DNA of 64,000 nucleotides from the NCBI GenBank assembly GCA_023853785.1, contig JAJIRX010000030.1:1-64000 (forward strand). Direction: 5' to 3'. Positions 10,526 to 22,382 of the stretch are shown here, in pieces (the first letter of the stretch is position 1; the number at the start of each line of letters is the position of its first letter). The translations under genes and the position numbers were made by a program. The notes under the pieces are model-generated. The model ran no database searches and was not told where the DNA came from. It saw nothing but the letters and a program-made list of their open reading frames with translations. Origin of the DNA: Psilocybe azurescens. Its lineage: Eukaryota > Basidiomycota > Agaricomycetes > Agaricales > Agrocybaceae.

Positions 10526-11272
10526 TCATTCTTGGAAGGTCATCAGAATACATGATTTTGTCAGTGAGTTGGGGTCTGATGCATTTTGGAATAGACTTAT
10601 GAGATGGGCATGATCTAATTCCATTTCTGTTCCTAGATTGGCTTGTCCCACCAAGAGTTTGAACTTGTTGATGATGACTTCTACCTTTTCATCAGGTTCT
10701 TGCCTGAGTTGTTGTATGTTGTTCATGACTGACCTGGTTTCATCTACAGGTGTAAACACTTTGTGGAATTTGTTGAGGAATGCAGTGAGGGTTTCCCACT
10801 CAATGGTGTGGTTGCCAGAAGTTCCTCTTGTCCTAGATGTCATGTATTGTTCCTTCCATAATTTTGCTTCTGCTTCACCACAGAATGATAAGATGAAGGC
10901 AAATTTCTTCTTGTCAGTATTGTAGATGTCTTTGTTTATGTCCATGTAAAGATAGCAGTCCTGTATAAAAGACTTGGACTTCATTCGGTCTCCATTGAAT
11001 ACGGTGGGTTTGTTGATCCCGATTTCTTTCTTTCTGTTTGTTTTGACCATGTCTGTGTCTTGTTGTTCTTCTTGATCTATTGCCAGGGTTGATAATAAGT
11101 CAAATAGTGAGTTTGATAGGTCTTCATTGTTAAGATTAATATTTTCAGAGCTTTGTCTGGACAGGTTTGGGGTTTGCCAATTCTGTGTTGGGGTTCCTTC
11201 TTCAGAGCTATCAGTAGCAGGAATTCTGCTTTTGGTGGTGCTGTGTTTTGTTTTGGGTTTCAGAGGTCTCAT
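10526..11272 (-). CDS. gag: Gypsy gag protein (capsid region)
   Basis: A 248-residue open frame immediately downstream of the LTR. It has a Ser/Thr-rich head followed by a retrotransposon gag core with FNGDRMKSKSFIQDCYLYM, the WETLTAFLNKFHKVF segment and the QLRQEPDEKVEVIINKFKLL segment, which is the usual layout of fungal Ty3 capsid domains. It forms particles around element RNA. The zinc knuckle lies further downstream after a frame break. The start is the first ATG after the LTR and primer-binding region. It is intact over this stretch, while the downstream parts are decayed. Confidence 0.85.
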   Translation of the reverse strand: MRPLKPKTKHSTTKSRIPATDSSEEGTPTQNWQTPNLSRQSSENINLNNEDLSNSLFDLLSTLAIDQEEQQDTDMVKTNRKKEIGINKPTVFNGDRMKSKSFIQDCYLYMDINKDIYNTDKKKFAFILSFCGEAEAKLWKEQYMTSRTRGTSGNHTIEWETLTAFLNKFHKVFTPVDETRSVMNNIQQLRQEPDEKVEVIINKFKLLVGQANLGTEMELDHAHLISLFQNASDPNSLTKSCILMTFQE

Positions 11273-11314
11273 CTTCTGGAGAGCGGGTGAGATTTGTAGA
11301 TGAGCTGGTTCTTT

Positions 11315-11683
11315 TGTTATGACTTCAAGCTTATATTCACGTGTGTGGATAAAGCCAACAGTTATTGAGTAAGAGGAGATTATATTCTCAAGAACTAGCT
11401 AAGAAATAATAGTGGTGACTACTGGCTATTTAAGTGTTTTGAGTATCTACAATTATAGTACAATATGAGTCCAGGTATGAGTCAGAGCATAGGATGAGGC
11501 ACAATGGTGCCATCAATATGAGCTAGAGTGTGAGTCAGAATGAGATGTGAGTCATAGTAGAATGAGTCAGATATATGATCACATAATGTTGTCCATCATG
11601 TGATAAGAAGGCTTTTATATACAAAAATGAAAAGAAAAGAAAAGAAAAAGGAAAAGAGCAAAGAAAATAAAGTGTCCGTAACA
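11315..11683 (-). repeat. 5' LTR of the Gypsy element
   Basis: A 369-bp block bounded by TGTTA and TAACA on the minus strand, directly upstream of gag. It contains a TATA box (TATATAAAAG, about 11611-11622 on the minus strand), as an LTR promoter should. The five bases outside (ACATA, 11684-11688) would be half of the target duplication. The partner LTR is not in the window, so the ends are inferred from the inverted termini and position. Confidence 0.65.
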
Positions 11684-12410
11684 ACATATCTACACATTTG
11701 TGTCAATTTTATGACCAGTATTAGTGGAGCTAGGTGAGAAATACACAATTTTTGAATACCTAGTTCTTCTCACTATTTATCAATATGAAACATACTATAT
11801 GAGCAGCTGAAGGTTTTTGCAAGACTTGTGTGCAAAGTTGAGATCAAGTGTTGAATGTCAAAATGAAGTGATCAACAAACCATGGAGTTTAAAGCATATG
11901 TTCAATACCAATTATCAGCTTGTCTTGTGAACATTTTACACAGTCAATTTTGGTAGCTGACATTCCAGATCATTCCAGCCAGTTGTGAAGATAGTTATTG
12001 AAACAGGATATATCAATAGATCACTCACTATTGTTGAAGGACCGCTTGTTTGCTCATTAGTCATTGCTTAGTCACAAATTCTCATTTTTGACTTTACCTT
12101 TCTCTTTCACCTTCACTTATTGATTCATCATGTCTTCATTACTTCCTTCATATCACCGTCTTTGCATCTCTGCCTTCTTTCCATTTGTACTTTGCCAATC
12201 CTTCTTCAAGTTCAGTGTATTGCTTCCTCTGCTTATTTAGTTCATTATATGCATCACACTCATTCTCACATATAGTTGCTTGTTTGTCTTTCATACCTCA
12301 GCTGCTTTCTTTCACACTGAGGTACTTATGCCTTTATTCTGCCTTCACACAGACACTTACATATACTCTGAATAGCGCCTAATGTCATGTTTAAGTCTTA
12401 AACAGCTATA
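11684..12410. other. Intergenic, AT-rich, no gene recognised
   Basis: This stretch between the Gypsy LTR and the lactonohydrolase region has a CT-rich section (about 12060-12370) but no supported coding region. A short inverted motif (GTGAGAA / TTCTCAC, about 11735-11780) is visible and may be chance. Confidence 0.5.
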
Positions 12411-12560
12411 CTAGTGCCTGACATGCTCTATAATGAGCTATGCTCACCACTTGCCACTTTCAAAGTTCTCATGGGATGACCATCAAAAAGCCAGCGGATC
12501 ACGTGAGCTTAGACATTTTGGCATCGGCAGTAGAGAGGGAGCAAGCTCCCCAATAATTTC
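12411..12560. repeat. Duplicated block downstream of lactonohydrolase gene 1
   Basis: About 150 bases containing GTGCCTGACATGCTCTATAA, a GATCACGTGAG E-box-like site and GGAGCAAGCTCCCCAAT. A close copy lies at 15188-15340, downstream of the second lactonohydrolase gene. The two copies mark the ends of a tandem duplication unit of about 2.8 kb. Confidence 0.75.
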
Positions 12561-13088
12561 CCGAATTGCACACGTAAAACAGACGTAAACGGTTGTCCAC
12601 CTACAGGATGAACGGGTTCTACCCGTTTTTGAGGGCAAGAAGGCTCCGACAGTATGGGCATTTACCCGTCAGACCCGCGTGTATAATCGTGTATAGTCGT
12701 CATTTTACGGTGACGGCGCGCAGCCCTACCGCTACGTCATGATTATTTGCTTTCCCGCATTGAAGTTGACGTGCGAGAACGTCGCTGATGGGTCCGTTAT
12801 GAGACATCTTTGTACATTTTGAAGTCTGATAACTACGCAAATAAAAAGTTGAAGGATAGAATTTAACACGTAACGGGAGAAACGTTCATTTAAGGTGGAT
12901 TCGCATGCGGGAGTGAAAGTTCGTTCCGTACTTTATTTCGTTTCTGTGATCTGGAAATATACCTATCCACAGCATGCGCTTATCGAAAGGAATTTTCATA
13001 GACAATTGCGCACTTGGGAGATTATTGACAAGGCTGGCGAGTTGAACCTCTGACAAACTGTGACAGTCAGTAGGGTACATCTACAATG

Positions 13089-14601
13089 TCATGCAAACGC
13101 GAGTTTACTCGCTTTAGCCGCAATCTTCGCCAGGTATACATTCGCACCACCTAGAAGGACGAGACGCCCATCGCCTGCAAAGGCCATGTTGGCAACAGTA
13201 ACCCCGTAAAGAATTTCCCCAGCAGTACACCCTCAGAGGACCAGACATTTACGCCGTCCCCACATCCAGCATATACATTTCCAGCTGCGTCAAGCTCTAT
13301 TCCGTCAGGAAGGCCGGTATCTCCATATGCAAAAACCCGTCTGTTTGTGAACACCTGAGATTTTGGATCTACGTCGAACTTGTATCTATTTAAAATCGTC
13401 GTAATTGGGGTTTAAGGTTTGGAAGGTTTGACGGAAATAGTTGATTACACACATTGTAGCGGTTCTTGTTTGGTCTGTGGTACCAAGGCCAGTGAAGGCG
13501 CCTGTATCTGTCCTAATGATTGGGTTTGCATCAGCGGGAGAGAAATTTTAGGTCGAATACGCGGGCGTACACATAGACCACTGTTCCATCGTGGCTAAAC
13601 GCTATCCCATTGCATGCCTGAAAGTCTGTGGCAACAACTCGGACCACACCAGTAGTCATATCGAATCTGTACACTTGATTGGGAAGGAGAGGTGGCGGAC
13701 GAATTTGAAGTATGGACCCGAATCTTCCATGACAGAAGTTAGTCAAGGAACACACAAGTTTCCTAATTGTTAGACTGCTCACGAAACATCGGTGAAGAAA
13801 ATAGCCCTTGAGGTTGGGTGTATCTTGACGTCATCCAGGGAGTTAAACTGTCTCCCGAAGAAGTTATCCAGAAGAACTGTCGCATTGAAGGGAGCTCTGG
13901 AATTGACAAGTACGACAGACGGCGGAAGAAGTCCCATGCCATCGGTCACAAACAGCAGAGATGACCCAATTGGGCCGGTTCCGCCGTTAATCTGATGAAC
14001 GGAGGGGGAACATTTATCTACAATAAATGAGGATATAGCCATGTTCCGAGATCATAGTAGACGGACCAGTGTCGCTGGTACATTGACTGCAGTAACATTA
14101 GTACCTTCCGCCTCCGGCAGCGCCCTCTCTACGGCAGCCATGTTGATTTTGTTCATGTTCTGCGTTGGGTCGAAACCAACGAAGAATAGTTCATCCGTTT
14201 CTTGAACATAGACCGGGGCTTCGTGTGCAAACAATGGAACGGTGTCATTGGAAGATATGACATTGAATGTAGGATTTGGGCCAATAATGTTGAGAAAGGC
14301 AGGATCAAAAACTTGGAGAAAAGGAGGTTCGGATGCTGTGGGGTTGAAAAACTGTGTGAACGATGAATTCCGGAAATTGCCGGTAGCCCCTAAGACAGTG
14401 AATGATCTGGGGTCGATGAACTACGGACGGTTCTTTCAAGGCAACTCTACTAACAGCCTTTTGGAGACGTACCACCGAACCAGATGGAACACTATTCTGG
14501 GCGAGGACACCCAGTGAGCTTATAAATGCACCGGCATTGATGAAGCCAGGACCAGTCAACCGCATTATGCAAAGCAGGGACAATGTCTGGCAGTTATCCA
14601 T
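13089..14601 (-). CDS. Secreted lactonohydrolase-like protein (SMP-30/gluconolactonase fold), paralog 1
   Basis: A predicted secreted sugar-lactone hydrolase of the six-bladed propeller family. After a hydrophobic leader (FINAGAFISSLGVLAQ), an intron of about 52 nt (GTACGT to GTAG) joins to IDPRSFTVLG. Further motifs in order are EAPVYVQETDELFFVGFDP, LFVTDGMG, FNSLDDVKIHP followed by FFTD, NQVYRFD, NGIAFSHDG and LPDGIELDAAGNVYAGCGDG. These are metal-site and blade motifs known from SMP-30/gluconolactonase proteins. It ends with LVLLGGANVYLAKIA and stop TGA at 13089-13091. The only visible lesion is a missing base in a four-base C run near 13204, which shifts TGVTVANMAF out of frame. It looks like a sequencing contraction rather than real decay. 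Several introns of 50-60 nt are needed. The start at 14601 is chosen for the leader. Confidence 0.75.
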
Positions 14602-15187
14602 CGCGCTGTTATTATATGCGAGTCTAGCAGCAGATATAAATTCTAGTTTCTCCCATGGATAGTAGTTGTGTCATCAAAGAACTAGGTGAGCCCCTAGTTC
14701 AGACTACAGCGCCCCTTTTCTCATGTAAGACCAACGACCTAGCAAGTAAATTGCCATTTCCGCTATGACTAATCCCGTTAATATCATTGACCTCGTAGCG
14801 TTGCGATATATATTTCTGAAGCTCGATGGATTGAGGACATTTGTTGCCCTCGGCTTGAAACGAAGGCGACAGGGTATAGCGTTTACTGAAGAGCAAAGGG
14901 TACTAGGATACTCCGCTGACCAAAAGACTGTCAGAAGGGATCAAAATAGTTTGTCTATCTCACGATTGACGTTTCCCAGATACCGATATTCCTGTCCGTA
15001 TTCATTTCAATCTATGCTTCGTTCCGCAGTCTCACCGCCAGTATACCATGGTACGCCGTTGCACTCAGGCCGCTCTGTGCCGTCTAACTATTAAAACTAG
15101 TCCGACTTACCCAGTGTCGTTGGAAAGGATAAAATATCATCCGATTGCGATACTGCGATACGTAAAAGTAGAATGCTTCGCTATGAC

Positions 15188-15340
15188 AAGTGCCTGGCAT
15201 GCTCTATAAATTTAATGAGCTGTGCTCGCCGCTCGGCGTTTTCAAAGTTCTCACGGGGGGCACCAAAAAGTCAGCGGATCACGTGGGATTAGACATTTTG
15301 GTATCAGCAGTAGGGGAGCAAGCTCCCCAATTAGCAAATC
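15188..15340. repeat. Duplicated block downstream of lactonohydrolase gene 2
   Basis: Partner of the block at 12411-12560, with GTGCCTGGCATGCTCTATAA, GATCACGTGGG and GGAGCAAGCTCCCCAAT. It shows that the two lactonohydrolase genes arose by tandem duplication including 3' flank. Confidence 0.75.
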
Positions 15341-15490
15341 ACTTTATTCAGGTCCAACTAACAAAGAAAGAAAAAATGAACGCTCAGCGCTTAGCACTTA
15401 GTGACTACGAGTATATCACTGCTTCACGTTGAGTTTACAATAGTGTCCTAATTATAAATAAATTATGGCTCGTCTGTAATCGCTCTCTCT

Positions 15491-17007
15491 TCATGGGAAA
15501 GATACTTTGCCAGCCCTCGCAGATATTTTGGCCAAGTAGAGATTGGCCCCACCAAGAAGTAACAAGCGCCCATCACCTGCAAAGGCCACATTCGACACAG
15601 TGACTCCTGTGAAGAACTTACCGAGGAGTACACCATCTGGAGACCAGACATTCACGCCGTCTCCACAGCCTGAATACACATTTCCGGCCGCATCAAGGTT
15701 TATGCCATCTGGAATGCCTGTGTCTGCGTATGCAAACACGCGCTTATTTAGGAAAACCTGGCTCTTCTGGTCGACGTCATATTTATAACTGTTAGATCAT
15801 AAAATGTGATGTAGTCAGGGGTGGGTCTGTTTGTTATGAAGGAAGATAAAGCCTACATTGTCGCAGTTTTGGTTGGATCTAAAGTAACTAAGTTTAAAAA
15901 GGCGCCGGTATCTGTCCTATATTCGAATTCAGTGCGAAGCACACGTGCAATAAATGGATATCTATATACACATATGCAGTTTTCCCGTCTTGAGAGAAGG
16001 CTATGCCGTTAGGTTGCTGGAAGTCGGTAGCCACCACTCGGACCGTACCTGTTGCGGGGTCAAACCTATACACCTGATTGGTCAAAACAGGCGGAGGTCG
16101 AAGCCCGACAAGGTTTCCAAATCTGGGAGACGGTGATCAGTCAGAACATTAATATAAATCATTGGATAACATACGAGGGGTCTGTGAAAAACAGTGCTCC
16201 AGAAGTTGGATGTATTTTTATGTCGTCGATGGAATTAAATTGGCGACCGAAGAAGTTATCCAGCAACACCGTTGCGTTATAAGGGGCCTTGGGTTAACAA
16301 GGACGATTGATGCTGGGAATTCTGAGTTCCGAATGTTGCAAATACGATCGAAGACCTGTAAGGTCCCGTTCCGCCATTGGCAATCTGAACCGAAGGAGGC
16401 AGAGACAACTATATAAATCACGAAGGGAAATTTATTAGGGATTAAGAATGGGGCATATCTGAATGCTTAGGAGGGTATACACACCGGTGTTGCTGGAACG
16501 TTCACTGTCGTCGTATTCGAGCCTCTAAGTGCCGTTTCAATGTCGGCCAGACTGATCTTGCTCACGACGTTCTGGGTTGGGTCAAAGCCTGTAAAGAAAA
16601 GCTCGTCCGTCTCCGGAACATATACCGGTGCCTCACGTGCAAAAAGAAAAGAACGGAAGTGTTGGTGGAGACGATGTTGAATGTTGAATTGGAACCGATA
16701 ATGTCTAAAAATCCGGAGTCGAAGATCTGAAAAAATGGCGGCTCAGTCGAGGTTGGATTAAACAGTTCGGTAGATGAGTTTCGGAAGAGACCATTGGGGC
16801 CTAAGACAGCGAATGATCTAGGATCTACCGTCTGAATCAAATTAAATGATTAAAAATGGCTGCTCGCATGGGCGACATTGAACTTACAACGGATTGCCCA
16901 GGGGTAGAGATGGTACCACCACCAGACGCCTGTGCAGCGACCCCCACAATCTGTACGATTACAATGGCCACGAATACGCTTTTAGCTGGGAAAATGGGTA
17001 TAGGCAT
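15491..17007 (-). CDS. Secreted lactonohydrolase-like protein, paralog 2
   Basis: Paralog of the gene at 13089-14601. It starts at ATG 17007 with a clear signal peptide (IFPAKSVFVAIVIVQIVGVA). An intron beginning GTAAGT joins GQSV to TVDPRSFAVLG. It carries ETDELFFTGFDPTQN, TVLLDNFFGRQFNSIDDIK with a following FFTDPS, NQVYRFDPATG, NGIAFSQDG and IPDGINLDAAGNVYSGCGDG, and ends ANLYLAKISARAG with stop at 15491-15493. The one break is near 16645, where a T5 run would need to be T6 to keep SVxFFFAREAPVYVPE in frame. Probable role: hydrolysis of an aldonate lactone or related ester outside the cell. The substrate is not readable from the sequence. Confidence 0.75.
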
Positions 17008-19680
17008 CCTTTGAAGTGTCAGTAAAGGAAGGATTTCTATCGAGAGAATGAGTTTTTGAGCTTAAAATTGTCAGCTATTTATTTGAAATCGGGTTTTCTC
17101 GTGGATATAGAATATATCTAAGAATAGATTGTGAAGTCCTGCCGACATTCTTCAAGGAGACATTGATAACGGATCTTTTGAGTTAGCCAACGGATAGATG
17201 TAGTATATGGAGTAAAAGATGTTAATCAATCTTATAATTTAGCTTAAGCGCCTTAGTAATATGTCTAAAACTTTGATTCTGTGTTGCATTGCTCTCGTTA
17301 GGTCCATGGTTTGAAGGAATTAGTGATCATAAGTAATGGGTCATTGTTGTATCTACTGATCAACATTCTTATTAACCTAGACTTATGGGTTATGAGTGCA
17401 CTCTTTTGGAAGAACCAAATTGCCGATAACCGCCACTCGGAGTAAGCTATGACCATTAAAGTAAGTCTTGCAATGGGCTGCGCGTTTTCGTTAGTATACT
17501 TATGATTTTGTCGGAGGAAAATATTGCTCCGAGAAATTTATTCTAGTGTCCTGGATACTTGGGGCTGGTTTGATTGGAATCTTATCTCCTAGTAAGGTGG
17601 AAAAACGGCGAAATCACGGTCATCACGGAATGGAATTATTGTTGGCAGAATAAAAACGTTGCTAATGCCCGTGGGCGGGTTACGGAGAAGCAATATATGG
17701 AGTTTGTCTAAAAAATGAGGACCGCAGGTGCATTACGCAGTGCTATACTTTGTGATCTACAACCCACACTTGTGGACTATTCCCAACTAGTGATGAGTGT
17801 TGCTATTGAGGGTTGAACCGCTTGGATTGACGTACTAGAAAGTTCCTGATCGTTGGGACAAGGTTTCTCTCGGCCTAAGAGATCACGCCTCAGCTACGAT
17901 GTATAGATGGTCCAGGAGCAAACTAAAAATACATAATCTCGTCGGAGTTTTCTTGGTCTCGAGGAAATAAGGGTCGTCCCAATCGCTTATGCGATATTCT
18001 AGCGCTCGCGGACTTATGGATTACTAAGTTTGCCGCAACGGACTTGTGGAAAAGATCGTGATAATTAGCGCAAGAACGATGGCGACAGTGGACGAAAGGC
18101 TATAAAAAATGCTCGTGAATTGCGTTTGCGATGTAGAGAACGCTACGACGGATCGAGGTTCGAAAGACGTTCCTTGTTTACTTTTATAGTCGGGAGCTAG
18201 AGAGGCTAAAATGGAGAACAAAACTTCTAGACTCCAAGTGCCATGTAGGTGTTAGATAGTTTCTTGGACGAAGAACTATCGGCGGGCGTTTCATAATGCA
18301 GTCGCAGTCGGAGCACGTCTAACAGTCGTCTTCTGCATAAGACTAGTGCCCCGTTGCCTCGGTATGATGACATCGGAGTTTTAGTCACTCAGAGCCGTAG
18401 CCAATGTGCTACTTGTACTAATTGACATCCCTGACGACTCGAACATTTCAGACGCTTAATGTCACGTTCAACGTTCAACAGTCAAACAATCACCCTATTT
18501 TAGCGTCGGGCATGTCGGACATCGGACACTCGTCATGCATGATGTACTGTGAAAGGCAATGGGCTCTCTGGTTTGGAAGCACATATGGGCTGATGTGCAA
18601 ATTACAAACAACAAGGAAGCCTAGACGTCTTTGACTGATTGAGTTGGTACTTGGAAGGATTTTATCGTACAGGCTTGACGTCCTCGGACTATGACTATAT
18701 AAGCTAGACAGCAGGTGATAGGTCATAATTCACTCTTTCATGTGAGGAATCCCAATAACTAGTAATTGGCGGCCAATCTTTCCATCATGTACTCTCTGGC
18801 CTGTATGGCCCCTGTTGGTAAGCGCCCTAATTCTCATTATTTGAATATTCCATTTTACTCACTGATATAGGCGAATAGAGTTTGGGCCGCTCTGTAGACC
18901 AAGTTCCAGGGATGCAATCGATAATGGTGGACGAATCCTGTAGCAATCACCAATAATCATAGCCATGCTATTAGCATCGTAACTCTGACGATCGCTTAAC
19001 ATGCGAAAGGCTTACCGCGCCGCAGAACTATATATTCAGAACAAATAGTTGGACGCATTAGTAAATCGCACGATCAGTGAATCAAGTTTAGAGATGATAT
19101 TGATTTTGAGCAGGAGCCCGGGCAGGACGTCTGAGAACTAAGAGGAGTAAAACAATAAACTTACATATGGAATCGAATATCTTGAATGTATGGTATCGGC
19201 GTTACTCGAACTCTCATCCACTAAAGATGGCGGGATTCGTACGCGATGTACGGTGCTTTTAATTGTGTTATTTGACCCTGGGCTCGACATCAGCCCGAAC
19301 TCTGAGGGCAATAGCATAGCATGTACAGCTCATAAGAAAATCTCCCGCACTGACAACAATAGACCCGGGAACGGGCGGAACGGGCTGATGAACACAGCGG
19401 AGTTAACAAACGCAATACTTAACAGAAATGTTATCAGAGCGCAACATAAAAACACCACCATGATTGGGATCTTCCATTTCTAGTCCACCTATGTTATCTT
19501 ACATCAGCATCTACATCAAAACCAAGGGAAGAAACCATGAGAAATCGCTGGTACATAGGGAATGGAAAAGCTACCTACTGTTAAGGAACATAAATCGGTG
19601 TGACTTGGAATGCGAGATGCTTTCTCGTTTGTAAGAAGCGACGCCGGAATGCTTTCAAAAAATACGGCAAATGAATCGTC
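17008..19680. other. Intergenic, no convincing gene
   Basis: About 2.7 kb of mixed composition with many stops in all frames. A minus-strand stretch near 19280-19480 encodes a hydrophobic leader-like run (FLCCALITFLLSIAF) but cannot be extended into a known family. No repeat structure or RNA gene was recognised. Confidence 0.4.
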
Positions 19681-19689
19681 GGTCGAGAG

Positions 19690-20470
19690 AAATCAGGGTA
19701 TTCAAAGGGTCTTACCTCGGATAGCGCAGCAGCATTAGCTGATTGTCGGCTTAAGAGTGGTATGGCAGGAGGTAATTTTTGGTAAGTCGTGCTCCAATGC
19801 GAGTGTTTTGAGTATTAGCTTCTCCTTGTCGAAACACGCCTTTATTGATTATAATCAATACAGACATAAGGGCACGGCGCGCAGTCAACGCATCCAACAA
19901 AAGTCCAGACATGCCTCCTTGAAACCTGGAAAAATGCCGTCGGGAAACCAGATATTGGGCATCTCGCCGTCATCCTCCCGACCAGACTCAAAGCTTTCTT
20001 TGATGTCGCGTACTACATCCAACGCATCTTGCTCAGATCCGAGCTCTGTGGCCTCAACACCGTCTGATTCAAATCCGGATTCGGAGTCCTGTTTCACTTT
20101 CTCCCTTCCAGGAGCCGAGTATCCTAAGAGAACCAATTGTCGGTAACTAGCTGGGCGGTTTTTAAAGAAGGGAAACGCACCCACCTCGGTGATGTGCACT
20201 AGATGCTGGACGAGGGCTAATGCTTTGACTTCTTACGAGACCAAATATTTGCAGGCCTGCGTATCAATTATTAGTATCTTGACAGGGACATGCAGTCACC
20301 CAGTTAAAATTTGACGATATCTTTTCTTTTCTGCATCCAGCCCATGATTTATGAGGTAGACGAAGCCGATTGACTGGAAAGATCGTAAAATATCGTTTGC
20401 CGCCTTGTGTTTCTGCTCGGTGGTTAATGTATTATCGATGAATGGTGCAAAGTATACAATCTGGACTTAG
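19690..20470 (-). pseudogene. Isopenicillin-N-synthase-like 2OG-Fe(II) oxygenase, decayed
   Basis: The minus strand reads a DIOX_N-type start (LRSFQSIGFVYLINHGL, about 20350-20400). After a gap come GYSAPGREKV, IKESFESGREDDGEMPNIW and FPDGIFPGFKEACLDF (about 19895-20120), all familiar in fungal non-haem iron oxygenases. Downstream there are only scraps (KEKLILKTLALEHDL and a MLLRYPE-like piece). The catalytic half with the HxD...H iron ligands is not found, and several stops and frame changes occur. Such enzymes oxidise small molecules with 2-oxoglutarate. The copy looks truncated and non-functional. Confidence 0.65.
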
Positions 20471-20479
20471 TTCTCATAG

Positions 20480-21380
20480 CTTCTGCAGACATATCATAAA
20501 TGGCCAGATATGATGTGAATGGGGTTTATAGACGAAAAGTCGAGGTTGAACTTTGGTTGAACTTGCTTGGCAAACAGGCAACAACGTGGGATTATATATA
20601 TAACTGATCTATTAATAGATATGCCCCTATATCGAGGTTCGTATTGCTGATGATTTTGCATCAGAACCACGATTACTTGGACATACTATAGATCTAGACT
20701 GGTAGTAGAAGATTTGCCATTAAATTACAGTCCTTGGAAATTCAAATTGTGTTACGAACCCAAGAAATTCCGCTACAGCGTGTTCGACACCGGTGGTGAC
20801 TGCGTGTGCTGCGTGCTTAACTCCCCTTCCAGATTTTCCTAGGGTTCAGAAGAACAAGGTAAACTCGCAATATGTGTACATAATTCCCGGAGAATTCGGC
20901 GAGTCTTACTTAGTTTTAGAGTCGTCAGTCATCTCTGATTCTGTTTCAAGGTCGTTATCTGAACTCCGTTTTGCATTGTGTGCTTGAGATAGACCATCAA
21001 TGCGCCCAGTGGTATTAAATACCAGATTATTTTGGGACTGGGATAATCTGATAGCTACTGCAAGACAAAAATCAAATGATTGAGAGATATAGAGAATGTG
21101 CATCATATTTAAATTGCTAACCAGACGTCTTAGATATTATCGAATCTTCGAGAGCGAGCAGTGGCCGAGGCTAGTGCGTTATAGTGTTAAAAGACCAGTC
21201 TAATGATCATGAGATAGTCTATTAAATCTTACATACGCCTATACGTGACAATTCACGGCGCTAACCATTTGGGATGATACGCCTCAACTAGCACGTTAAT
21301 AAGTCGTGCTTAGAGACTACCGATAAATGTAAAGACTGTGGCAATAAGTATTATACTATCAGGCTATTGATGGTCAATAA
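20480..21380. other. Mostly non-coding; one small unclassified fragment
   Basis: On the minus strand at 20906-21106 a short open stretch ends with an acidic Ser-rich tail (SSDNDLETESEMTDDSKTK), possibly the last exon of a lost gene. Nothing upstream supports it. No other feature was recognised. Confidence 0.3.
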
Positions 21381-21384
21381 ATTA

Positions 21385-21500
21385 CCATCCATGACATCAT
21401 ACCCTCCCCCTCCAAGTTAGCCACAGCTTTCGCAAAGTAGACCTTTTCTCACCCAATAGGACCAAGCGCCCATCACCAGAAAATTGCATGGGTGGTCTTC
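21385..21500 (-). pseudogene. Lactonohydrolase 3' fragment
   Basis: The minus strand gives MQFSGDGRLVLLG and, in a shifted frame, YFAKAVANLEGEG, matching the last 30-40 residues of the two lactonohydrolases nearby. It lies immediately downstream of the next fragment (21584-22380), so at least two remnants are stacked here. Confidence 0.6.
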
Positions 21501-21583
21501 TTTAACGATCATCCCATAATAATGATCCTAACGTATATGCGAAGACCATAAAATAAATAAATAACATGGCTCCCAGAAAGAAA

Positions 21584-22380
21584 TTATCTACTAAAATCAA
21601 ACCACCGCCAACCCGGGGGAAATGCCATGCTCCCCTCTCGAGCCGCTATCCGCGCCATATACGCATTCGCGCCACCCAACAGCACCAAGCGCCCATCCCC
21701 CGCGAGCTGCATATTCGCGACGACGTCGCCTGTGAAGAATTTGCATGGTAGTACGCCTGTGGGGGACCAGACGTGCACGCCGTCGTCGCAGCCGGCGTAC
21801 ACGTTGCCTGCGGCGTCGAGCGCGATCCCATCGGGCACCCCGGTGTCGGCGTATGCGAATATGCGTCTGTTTATGAATATCTGGGAGACGGTGGGAGACG
21901 TCGGATTTGTAGCTGTGGATGCGTTGTGTAGGGAGGAAGGTTAGGTTATAAGCGAGAATGAGGGAGGGGGGATAGAGAGTATAGTACATGTATATGACGC
22001 ACATTGTTGCGGGGCGTGTCTGGTCTACGTCCGGTATGGAGGTAACTGCACCTGTGTCTGTGCTAATAGGTTTTATGATTTATGAAATATCATTGGTGAG
22101 CTGCAATGACGGAATTGTGGGCGGCAAGAAAGCCGGACGTACACATATGTGTACTTTCCGTCTGCGCTGAAGGCGATTCCGTTAGGCGGCTCGGGGACAT
22201 GGGCACATTTCGAAGGCAGCTATTTCTAGCACCGGGGTCGGTAACGAGACATAAGTACTCGAGTTGAGGTGAGGGTATTGGCCGAGTAACGAGTTGGCCG
22301 TCGTTGGAGTAAATGCGGCAACGGCCGAACAGATAAGATTGAAGACAAATGCATGGTGGCAGTGCCAACGGTAATTCGCT
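21584..22380 (-). pseudogene. Lactonohydrolase, 5'-truncated copy (in duplication copy A)
   Basis: The minus strand carries PPNGIAFSADGKYTYVYV (about 22150-22205), a TSIPDVDQTRPATM-like exon end (about 22015-22060) and VPDGIALDAAGNVYAGCDDG through ARIAAREGSMAF at the 3' end (21600-21840). Splice-like junctions resemble those of the intact paralogs. The N-terminal blades are absent or unrecognisable, and the region before 22380 now serves as 5' flank of the divergent F-box gene. It is not expected to be functional. Confidence 0.7.
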
Positions 22381-22382
22381 TT

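Larger units (their letters stand above)
5819..11683 (-). mobile_element. Ty3/Gypsy LTR retrotransposon, interrupted by two KDZ-family insertions
   Basis: The 5' LTR lies at 11315-11683, with gag, protease, RT and RNase H following on the minus strand and the integrase core reaching 5819. Element 2 (7780-9651) sits between a conserved Gly-Tyr-Ile and Pro-Ser-Glu-Ser-Pro of the RT entry region. Element 1 cuts the integrase near its end. The remaining integrase, any chromodomain and the 3' LTR must lie left of the window. Many in-frame TGA codons stand where Arg is expected, so the copy is dead. Confidence 0.9.

Noticed and set aside
16550..16840. Treating lactonohydrolase 2 as a pseudogene
   Set aside because: Only one frame break, a one-base loss in a T-run; all other motifs and introns are sound.
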